Source: Helicobacteraceae bacterium (GTDB lineage Bacteria; Campylobacterota; Campylobacteria; Campylobacterales; SZUA-545). From it: a DNA stretch of 5,995 nt. Below are positions 1 to 5,383 of the stretch, in pieces. Numbering within the stretch: position 1 is the stretch's first letter; the number at the start of each line of letters is the position of its first letter. Under the pieces are notes generated by a model that saw nothing but the letters and a program-made list of their open reading frames with translations, searched no databases and was not told the DNA's origin. The translations under genes and the position numbers were made by a program. Where the stretch lies: NCBI GenBank assembly GCA_011390075.1, contig JAABTA010000067.1, positions 1 to 5,995 of the forward strand, read 5' to 3'.

Positions 1-714
1 AGGAATGGTCTGTTTGGTTCCAACATAGGGATTAAAAGAGCTAGAATTTGTCTCATGTTCTTGGTAGCCTTTGCCATACACTAATCTCAGAGCAGAGTTC
101 TCCACTCCTGTGAGCGTGTCCCCTAGGAAAGTAAGCACTAATCCATCAGTTGCTCCATCGAAAGCAAGGGCTGAGTAGGTTGCTTTTCTTACCGTATTGT
201 CTTTAAATTGATGAGATGGTCCATCAGATGATGGCTGGCGCCCAAGGGTCAAGATAGTTGGTACAGCGCCATTGGCAACTGTCCAATCTACATAGGCTCT
301 CTCCACATAAAAAGAGGAGTCATTAGGAACCCTTCCCTGTTTTGGATCCATGCCCCCCTGTCTATTGGGAGCTTGATCAGCCCAATATTTAAACATAGAG
401 ACTCTTCCTGTAAACTTCATATTTTCCGTTATTTTTGATGATAGATTCAGTTGAAATTTTGTAGAGAAGATGTTATTGTCATCAAATTCAGCTCCATCGG
501 CTTTTGTCTGCTGAAAATTATCCACTCTTTGTCTAAACCCTAGTCCAAAATTGATTTTATTCAGTAAAACTTGTGTCTCAATGGAGTCTATTCTATCTTG
601 CATATCCCATATTCTATTATCCATATCCTCTTTATAAGTTGCAAGCTCCCTCGATTCGTTGGCTATGACTGCCATAGAAGCTAATCCTAAAATAAGTACT
701 ATTTTTACTACCAT
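1..714 (-). CDS. Putative outer-membrane beta-barrel protein, DUF3373-like (3' end cut by window edge)
   Basis: The frame is open for 238 codons from an ATG at 714 to the left edge, so the C-terminus is missing. Residues 1-18 (MVVKIVLILGLASMAVIA) look like a Sec signal peptide. A short heptad-like stretch follows at about residues 24-50 (DMDNRIWDMQDRIDSIETQ), then alternating polar/aromatic segments typical of beta strands (for example INFGLGFRQRVDNF, MKFTGRVSMFKYWAD, FYVERAYVDWTV, TILTLGRQPSSDG). This arrangement of signal peptide, short coiled coil and porin-like strands fits the DUF3373 family that I associate with Campylobacterota. The family has no firmly established function. An AGGAG ribosome-binding site at 721-725 lies directly after the stop of the preceding small gene, so the two are probably co-transcribed. 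It could instead be another porin-type family. The outer-membrane location is more secure than the family name. Confidence 0.75.
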   Translation of the reverse strand, partial: MVVKIVLILGLASMAVIANESRELATYKEDMDNRIWDMQDRIDSIETQVLLNKINFGLGFRQRVDNFQQTKADGAEFDDNNIFSTKFQLNLSSKITENMKFTGRVSMFKYWADQAPNRQGGMDPKQGRVPNDSSFYVERAYVDWTVANGAVPTILTLGRQPSSDGPSHQFKDNTVRKATYSALAFDGATDGLVLTFLGDTLTGVENSALRLVYGKGYQEHETNSSSFNPYVGTKQTIP

Positions 715-725
715 CACACTCTCCT

Positions 726-989
726 TTACAGTCCAGCTGCAGCTGGTTGGTCTGAGTCTGCAGCGTATTTAATAAGAAATTTTTTTAAGATCTCTTGCTC
801 TTTGTTACTTAATTTATCAGCTCCTAATCTTTTGAGCCTTTTAGGGCTCTTAAAGTACCTCTCCCACTGAATAATTGCTTTAGAGGCTGGATTAATCCGT
901 AGCTCTCTTGCCAACTCTTTGCCTGTTTTTCCTTGCAGAAATACAGTAGAAAACAGAAGAGTGGCAACAATAACACTTAACCTTTTCAT
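726..989 (-). CDS. Small secreted protein of unknown function (87 aa)
   Basis: I do not recognise a named family. Residues 1-20 (MKRLSVIVATLLFSTVFLQG) form a positively charged start plus hydrophobic core, so the protein is likely exported to the periplasm. The mature part, about 67 residues, is helical and lysine-rich, with the segments GKELARELRINPASKAIIQW and KEQEILKKFLIKYAADSD, and ends in a short Ala/Gly/Pro tail (QPAAAGL). There is no cysteine, hence no lipobox or haem motif. Its ATG overlaps the stop of the cyclase gene in an ATGA arrangement, and the next gene starts 11 bases after its stop, so it is embedded in the operon between the cyclase and an outer-membrane protein. That context and the clear signal peptide support a real gene despite its size. 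A role in the envelope output or in sensing for the upstream module is a guess. Confidence 0.72.
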   Translation of the reverse strand: MKRLSVIVATLLFSTVFLQGKTGKELARELRINPASKAIIQWERYFKSPKRLKRLGADKLSNKEQEILKKFLIKYAADSDQPAAAGL

Positions 990-2032
990 TGATTTTCCCT
1001 TTCTAATTTTTCTTCATACCTAAGCTTCTCACTGACATCTTCTAAAAACTTCAGTAGTGCTTGTTTTTCCTCTTGGGTTAATTTATCTGAGTCAATATTA
1101 ATAGAAGCAGCTCCACCAAAGAGCTCTGTATCAAATATATGAGAACTATTTTTGCCTTTGCTCTTCTTCCCATCAACACGATAAGCTTTCACTGGGTGAG
1201 AAACCCCCTTAAGCTCAAAAACTCCTCGCTCTTCACATTTGATATTCTCTTTAACAAGTTGATAGGTAGCATCGCTCACAACAATCTCCCCTTCATTAGC
1301 TACCCCCTCTAAACGACTTGCAATATTGACCTCTTTGCCAATCACGGTATAATCCATTCGGCTTTTACTGCCAAAATTTCCTACAGTACCGTATCCTGTA
1401 TTGATGCCAATTCTTGTTTTAAAGGGCAAGATGGTGCCATTATTAATGAGACTTCTAATTCTTTTTCTCATCTCCAAAGCCATCTGTACACACAAAAGAG
1501 CATCCTCTTTCACTCCTTTGCTGACAGGATCTCCAAAAAAAACCATAAGCGAGTCGCCCATATACTTGTCAATCGTTGCGCCATACTCTAAGGCAACTTT
1601 TGTCATCTCTTCTAAATAGGCATTCAGGTGATAGGTGAGCTCTTCTGACTCTAGCTTATCCGCTATCTCTGCAAAACCAACAATATCGGAGAAAAAAATA
1701 GTCAGTTTTTTTCTGCTTGTCTCCAATAGCACATCTTGCTTATCTTCTAGAATTGTTTTTGCAAGCTGAGGGGAGATGTATCTAGAGAGCCTTTCTGAAA
1801 GAAGCTCTAAAAGAGCGTTTTTCTCTTTCATAAGGGTATTTAAGCTATTAAGCTCCTTCTCTTTCCTATCACTCATTCGCACAAGCCGTTTTGTACTCTT
1901 AAACAGCTTTTTATACTCTTTGAGAATCTGCTCAATCTCACTGGCTTCAAAGTGACTTTTCTGAGCCAGTTTTTCAGAGAAGCTCTCTATGACACTCTCT
2001 TCTGTGGCAAAGAGATTGTAGTTACTAGACAT
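986..2032 (-). CDS. Class III adenylate cyclase with SiaD-like N-terminal stalk
   Basis: This 348-residue soluble protein should convert ATP to cAMP. The class III catalytic domain spans about residues 105-285. Both metal-binding aspartates are visible: D116 in FFSDIVGF and D160 in DKYMGDSLMVFFGDP. The adenine-specifying pair is present as K156 and D227 (MDYTVIG); guanylate cyclases usually carry Glu and Cys there. The transition-state residues N236 and R240 (VNIASRLEG) are intact, so it looks active. Residues 31-80 form a charged helical stalk (EYKKLFKSTKRLVRMSDR) resembling the stalk that precedes the GGDEF domain of SiaD-type proteins, the part contacted by SiaC. A C-terminal tail (about 290-348) adds a further helix. 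No membrane segment is present. The start overlaps the siaC-like stop (TAATG), implying coupled translation. By position it replaces the diguanylate cyclase of SiaABCD. Adenylate specificity is inferred from residues; control by SiaC is inferred from context. Confidence 0.93.
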   Translation of the reverse strand: MSSNYNLFATEESVIESFSEKLAQKSHFEASEIEQILKEYKKLFKSTKRLVRMSDRKEKELNSLNTLMKEKNALLELLSERLSRYISPQLAKTILEDKQDVLLETSRKKLTIFFSDIVGFAEIADKLESEELTYHLNAYLEEMTKVALEYGATIDKYMGDSLMVFFGDPVSKGVKEDALLCVQMALEMRKRIRSLINNGTILPFKTRIGINTGYGTVGNFGSKSRMDYTVIGKEVNIASRLEGVANEGEIVVSDATYQLVKENIKCEERGVFELKGVSHPVKAYRVDGKKSKGKNSSHIFDTELFGGAASINIDSDKLTQEEKQALLKFLEDVSEKLRYEEKLERENQ

Positions 2033-2412
2033 TAGATCTCTTTTAGGTGAAACTCAACTGATTCTAGATCTTCACTAAACTCTTCTCCAAACTCCATGAT
2101 TGTTTCGTCATCTGCTTCATAGAGCCAGTTGATAGTGACTTTGTTGCCATTGTTGGCCAACTCTTCCATCATGTCTAAAAAGTTCATAATAGCTTTCACA
2201 CTAGAGCTATTAAAGTAGATAAGTTCAATCTCTACTGAGATATCTCTATCTTCGCTCTCTCTTACAAACACCTCTAACTTTTCAAAGATCTCTCCATAAA
2301 AAGAAGAAACATTCTCAGGATAGGACTCTCCCTTTAAAAGAAACACTCCCTTTTCAAAATCAAAATCCACTAGAGGCGTGCTCTCTGTTTTTTCTATAAA
2401 TATTCTCTCCAT
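2032..2412 (-). CDS. siaC: SiaC-like regulatory phosphoprotein (DUF1987)
   Basis: This 126-residue cytoplasmic protein matches the SiaC/DUF1987 family in length and hallmark segments: an N-terminal ESTPLVDFDFEKGVFLLKG, then GESYPENV at 28-35, and the central YFNSSSVKAIMNFLDMMEE beginning at residue 66. In P. aeruginosa SiaC is phosphorylated by SiaB on a threonine in the equivalent YLNTSS motif and dephosphorylated by SiaA; the unphosphorylated form binds and activates the cyclase. Here the aligned residue appears to be Ser69, still a possible phospho-acceptor. The fold is STAS-like (anti-sigma-antagonist type). It has a good ribosome-binding site (AGGAG, 2420-2424) merged with the stop of the siaB-like gene 10 bases upstream, and its own stop overlaps the cyclase start. 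It is probably the switch that links the phosphatase/kinase pair to the cyclase. The family call is strong; the phosphosite is by recollected alignment. Confidence 0.9.
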   Translation of the reverse strand: MERIFIEKTESTPLVDFDFEKGVFLLKGESYPENVSSFYGEIFEKLEVFVRESEDRDISVEIELIYFNSSSVKAIMNFLDMMEELANNGNKVTINWLYEADDETIMEFGEEFSEDLESVEFHLKEI

Positions 2413-2422
2413 TCAGCGCTCC

Positions 2423-2974
2423 TTATACATATGCTTTTAAAAAGAAGAAACTCTCACAGTCATCGCCATCTTTAAACCCATAGTCAAAAGGGGCACTAGA
2501 CTTTCTTGCAATCTCTATAAATCCAATTCCAGCACCTTTGCTATGTTCATCAGATTCGCTTCTAATCTTCTCTTTATAGAGCTTTTTTAGCTCATCTTTT
2601 TCTAAATTTCTAATCTCCTCTAAATTCTCCGATATTCTTGCAACATCTTTGGTTTCAATAATGTTTCCACATACTGTAAAAAACCTCTCCTCCTCTTTGC
2701 CTACAAGCATAATCCCACTGCTCATCTCCTTTTGAAGATCTCTATCAACCTCAATCTTATCGGTAGAGTACCGAATAATATTTTGCACCTGTTCTACAAA
2801 AATACTAAAGAGCTTTTTTGATTTTGTGCTCTCAACATCATCTCGCGTCATTTTCGCCTTTAAAGCGTCTCCTAATCCTAAGAGTATCTTTTGAGAAAAA
2901 TACCCCTGATAGAAAAAAATCACCCCATTATCACTAGATAACCGCTTTAGCTTACATAAGTCATCTATCTCCAT
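2423..2974 (-). CDS. siaB: SiaB-like protein kinase (GHKL-type ATPase fold)
   Basis: In SiaABCD systems SiaB phosphorylates SiaC and so silences its cyclase-activating form. The 183-residue product shows the ATP-binding signatures of a GHKL-type kinase: an N-box at residues 60-69 (VEQVQNIIRY, with E61 and N65) and a glycine motif KGAGIGFIEIAR at 146-157. It has no histidine phospho-acceptor domain, membrane segment or signal peptide, as expected of a stand-alone protein kinase acting in the cytoplasm. I place the start at ATG 2974. It has AAAGGA 5 bases upstream (2980-2985), and the siaA-like stop overlaps that site exactly as stop and ribosome site merge at other junctions here. A TTG at 3004 would add 10 residues but lacks a clear ribosome site and would overlap the upstream gene by 20 bases. 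The function is inferred from family motifs and gene order. Confidence 0.88.
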   Translation of the reverse strand: MEIDDLCKLKRLSSDNGVIFFYQGYFSQKILLGLGDALKAKMTRDDVESTKSKKLFSIFVEQVQNIIRYSTDKIEVDRDLQKEMSSGIMLVGKEEERFFTVCGNIIETKDVARISENLEEIRNLEKDELKKLYKEKIRSESDEHSKGAGIGFIEIARKSSAPFDYGFKDGDDCESFFFLKAYV

Positions 2975-2979
2975 ACAAA

Positions 2980-2985
2980 TCCTTT
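2980..2985 (-). promoter_or_regulatory. Ribosome-binding site that decides the siaB-like start
   Basis: AAAGGA lies 5 bases before ATG 2974 and overlaps the TGA stop of the upstream phosphatase gene (2985-2987). The only in-frame alternative, TTG at 3004, has no comparable purine-rich site. This favours the shorter 183-residue product and suggests translational coupling between phosphatase and kinase. Confidence 0.6.
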
Positions 2986-4652
2986 CAATGTGTTTTAAAT
3001 CCAATACAGCTCATGTCATCTCTTTGTGGTTCATCTTTTTTGTATTGCTTAAAGGCTTCTAAAAGAAGCTCTTTTTGTCTCTGTTTTGGACTCTTTTGAA
3101 AAGAAGTAATAAGATTTTTAAACCGTTTTTTTCCAAACATTCGCCTCTTTTCTCCTCCAACTTGTTCGATAATTCCATCTGTCGTCATATAGAAAGAGTA
3201 TTTGTGAATATTGGCAATCTTGTGTAAAGAGAATTGATAGTCATCAGGAGTTCTGCTATAGCCTAGCCCTACTCTGTTTGATTTGACCTCTATGGCCTCT
3301 GCATCGTCAAGATAAAAAAGCGAGATCCCAGCCCCTGCATACGAGAGAACATCACTTTTTTTGTCCACATAACAGATCCCAGCTTCTAATCCATCTTCAT
3401 CAAAGCCCTCTTGTCCTCCAAATAGACTTTTAAGATGTCTGTCAATCTCTTTGAGTATTGCATCTGGAGCGATAATCTCTTTATCTTTAACAATACGATC
3501 AAAAATAGAGATAGCCATCATACTCATCAGCGCCCCAGGGACACTGTGTCCAGTACAATCGATAAGAGCTACAATATAGCCATTTTCCACCTCTTCTACA
3601 GCATAAAAATCACCGCCAACAATATCTCTTTGATTCCAGACAACAAAGTGATCCCCCATTAGATCTGTTAAAAGTTTCTTTTTTGGCAACAAGGAGTTTT
3701 GGATCTTTCCAGCGTAGTTCATGCTCTCAAAGATCATCTTATTGACTTTCTCTAACTTCTCCATATGCATATGGAGCTCCTCTGTCTTCTCTTTGACCTT
3801 CTCATCAAGATAAAGGTTGGCGCGATTTTGCTCAGCTATGAGCTCTTTAATAGAAGCGGCCATTGAGTTAAAATCTCTTGAGAGATCTCCAATCTCATCT
3901 TTATAGTCATCTTCCACCTTACAGTCATCGCAACCCTCTTTAAACTCTTTTACACCTACACTTAAAGCTTTAATTCTTTTGGTGAGATTTTTTGTAAAGA
4001 ACAGACCCACAACAAAAAAGATTAGAACCGAGAGAATCAGTGTTACAGCAAGAACAATAAGAAGGTTTTGTATATAAAGAGAAAACTTCTCTGTCCCCTC
4101 ACTGAGTCCTTCTCTAGAGTAGGTAATCAGTGAGTTGAGCTCACTATTCATTCTATCAGCAATAGATCCCAAAGCCGAAATATCATAGATAGCATCTTCT
4201 GCCGCCTCTTCGTGATCAAAACTGTCTCGATTCACAGCATTAAGCCCATTAACCAAAAATGCTTTATAGCGAATATTAAGATTTCTAGAGATCTTTAAAA
4301 GATCACTATTTCCTCGCTGGGCTGCAAAGGTTTGTAGAGCATTGAGGGCATCATTAATGACCTTAATCTCGTTTTCCATATTATTTTTTTCCACTGTCTG
4401 ATTAATTGTATTGGTAGAGATCTGATCAATAAAATAATTTTGTAGTTTAGAGAGTTGGCTTTTGATATCGTCAGTAATAAGAATGAGACCAATATCATTT
4501 TCACTCATAGAATTAAAGTTATTATGTAGCTGTTTTGTTCCATACAGACTGACAGAAACAATAAACACACTATAAAAAATGCCACCAAAAAGAAATATGT
4601 AGATCTTCTCTTTAATTTTGAGATTATTATAAAAATCAAAAACTCTTTTCAC
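2985..4652 (-). CDS. siaA: SiaA-like membrane-anchored SpoIIE/PP2C phosphatase
   Basis: This 555-residue protein is a receptor-type PP2C phosphatase, expected to dephosphorylate the SiaC-like protein. Order of parts: TM1 at about 17-38; a helical periplasmic region 39-193 resembling four-helix-bundle chemoreceptor sensors; TM2 at about 194-219; a HAMP linker to about 272 (ending DEIGDLSRDFNSMAASIKEL); a coiled coil (275-305, LDEKVKEKTEELHMHMEKL); and a SpoIIE-type catalytic domain about 313-555. Metal-binding motifs are intact: GGDFY at 346-350, DCTGHSVPGALMSM from D365, MTTDGIIEQ with D492, and RDDMSCIGF with D545/D546. An acidic DEDGLEAGI segment (418-426) is also present. It should therefore be active. 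The start is GTG 4652, with AGGGAG 6 bases upstream and no better in-frame start before a stop at 4695. It is the first gene after a 59-base gap, so it probably heads its own transcript. The ligand is unknown. Confidence 0.92.
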   Translation of the reverse strand: MKRVFDFYNNLKIKEKIYIFLFGGIFYSVFIVSVSLYGTKQLHNNFNSMSENDIGLILITDDIKSQLSKLQNYFIDQISTNTINQTVEKNNMENEIKVINDALNALQTFAAQRGNSDLLKISRNLNIRYKAFLVNGLNAVNRDSFDHEEAAEDAIYDISALGSIADRMNSELNSLITYSREGLSEGTEKFSLYIQNLLIVLAVTLILSVLIFFVVGLFFTKNLTKRIKALSVGVKEFKEGCDDCKVEDDYKDEIGDLSRDFNSMAASIKELIAEQNRANLYLDEKVKEKTEELHMHMEKLEKVNKMIFESMNYAGKIQNSLLPKKKLLTDLMGDHFVVWNQRDIVGGDFYAVEEVENGYIVALIDCTGHSVPGALMSMMAISIFDRIVKDKEIIAPDAILKEIDRHLKSLFGGQEGFDEDGLEAGICYVDKKSDVLSYAGAGISLFYLDDAEAIEVKSNRVGLGYSRTPDDYQFSLHKIANIHKYSFYMTTDGIIEQVGGEKRRMFGKKRFKNLITSFQKSPKQRQKELLLEAFKQYKKDEPQRDDMSCIGFKTH

Positions 4653-4658
4653 TATCGT

Positions 4659-4664
4659 CTCCCT
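4659..4664 (-). promoter_or_regulatory. Ribosome-binding site supporting the GTG start of the siaA-like gene
   Basis: AGGGAG sits 6 bases upstream of GTG 4652. No in-frame ATG lies between this site and the upstream in-frame stop, so the non-ATG start is well supported. Confidence 0.6.
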
Positions 4665-4677
4665 TATGTAAAGAGCA

Positions 4678-4705
4678 ATAGTAAATAAAAAGAATCAGAA
4701 AACAA
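4678..4705 (-). promoter_or_regulatory. Possible promoter of the sia-like operon
   Basis: Reading the minus strand, TTGTTT (4700-4705) is followed after 16 bases by TACTAT (4678-4683), a weak -35/-10 pair with three and four matches to the sigma-70 consensus. Transcription would start about 20 bases before the siaA-like GTG. The -35 region falls inside the 11-base direct repeats, which suits a promoter that depends on an activator. The match is weak in AT-rich DNA, so this is tentative. Confidence 0.3.
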
Positions 4706-4710
4706 TCAGA
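4689..4710 (-). repeat. Two 11-base direct repeats, candidate response-regulator operator
   Basis: On the minus strand TCTGATTGTTT (4700-4710) is followed immediately by TCTGATTCTTT (4689-4699), identical at 10 of 11 positions. An 11-base head-to-tail period is what OmpR/PhoB-type winged-helix dimers recognise. The repeats sit in the only real intergenic gap, directly after a gene for such a regulator and before the siaA-like gene. The repeat is seen directly; its use as an operator is inferred. A chance short repeat in AT-rich DNA cannot be excluded. Confidence 0.5.
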
Positions 4711-4711
4711 T

Positions 4712-5383
4712 TTACATTTTTAATACATATCCTATTTTGGCAATATTCTCCAGCTCTATATCGGGAATTTTTTTTCTAAGTCTATAGACTGTATCTCGCA
4801 AGGTGGACTCTGTCACAAGTTTTTCCTCCCACACTTCATATAAAAGCTGTTCGTTACTCACTAGGTGATTACTGCTTTTTAACAGTGTCTCGAGTAATTT
4901 TCTTTCGTTATTGGTTAGCTTAATAGTGACTCCATCTTTTACAAGTTTTTTTTCTTGAAACGAATAACTATATCCTGCGCTAAATTGAATATTCTCTTTT
5001 TGTAAACGCTTTTGGGTGGCTAGTGCCAGGGCGATTTCTAACTCCTTTTCCCCAAAAGGTTTGGCTATAAAGTTGCATGGTTTCGTTTTGGATGCTTGCA
5101 TCAGTGTATCGTTATCACTATAGGCCGTAATGTAGATGATGGCAATTTTGCCACTTAGAGTCGGATCTGTTGCAATTTTTTGCGCTAGGGCTATGCCCTC
5201 TTTTTTTCCTTTAAGGTTAATATCTAAAAAGATAAGCTCCGCAGCTTTTTCTCTAATGAGTTTTAGCGCTTCTATATCGCAATCTGTACTAAAAACTACT
5301 GTATGCCCTTTTTTTGTAGCAATCTGTTCCACAAAAGCTGCAACTATGGGCTCATCTTCTACAATACCTACTTTAAAACTCAT
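4712..5383 (-). CDS. OmpR/PhoB-family response regulator
   Basis: This 223-residue two-component regulator has an N-terminal receiver domain (about 1-120). It shows the acidic pair E9/D10 (VEDE), phospho-acceptor D54 (IFLDINL), T86 (YITAYSD) and K108-P109 (IAKPF), so the phosphorylation site is complete. Residues about 138-223 form a winged-helix DNA-binding domain of the Trans_Reg_C type (LTNNERKLLETLLKS, VTESTLRDTVYRLRKKI, and the terminal wing IAKIGYVLKM). Its ATG overlaps the kinase stop (ATGA), so the two are co-expressed and presumably cognate. It is followed by a gap with 11-base repeats that could be its binding site, suggesting control of the downstream siaA-like operon and perhaps itself. 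The domain call is strong; the target is inference. Confidence 0.93.
   Translation of the reverse strand: MSFKVGIVEDEPIVAAFVEQIATKKGHTVVFSTDCDIEALKLIREKAAELIFLDINLKGKKEGIALAQKIATDPTLSGKIAIIYITAYSDNDTLMQASKTKPCNFIAKPFGEKELEIALALATQKRLQKENIQFSAGYSYSFQEKKLVKDGVTIKLTNNERKLLETLLKSSNHLVSNEQLLYEVWEEKLVTESTLRDTVYRLRKKIPDIELENIAKIGYVLKM

Noticed and set aside
1401..1619. Plus-strand open frame opposite the cyclase
   Set aside because: It lies wholly antisense to a catalytic domain with intact motifs, and its product has no recognisable feature.
986..2032. Guanylate cyclase
   Set aside because: The base-specifying positions are Lys156 and Asp227, the adenylate pattern, not Glu and Cys.
2423..3004. 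Longer siaB-like gene starting at TTG 3004 (193 aa)
   Set aside because: The TTG has no clear ribosome site and overlaps the upstream gene by 20 bases; ATG 2974 has AAAGGA at good spacing and matches the junction style of the neighbours.
2032..3004. A classical SpoIIAA/SpoIIAB or Rsb anti-sigma switch
   Set aside because: The DUF1987-type motifs (GESYPEN, YFNSSS), the adjacent cyclase and the absence of a sigma-factor gene point to the SiaABC type.
3435..3662. Plus-strand open frame opposite the phosphatase catalytic domain
   Set aside because: Antisense shadow of conserved PP2C motifs; no supporting ribosome site or domain.
4295..4504. Minus-strand frame inside the phosphatase sensor region
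   Set aside because: It is a frame-shifted shadow of the 555-residue gene, which is continuous across this stretch.
4653..4711. Rho-independent terminator between the regulator and the phosphatase genes
   Set aside because: No GC-rich stem followed by a T run can be drawn in this gap; the T-rich stretch belongs to the direct repeats.
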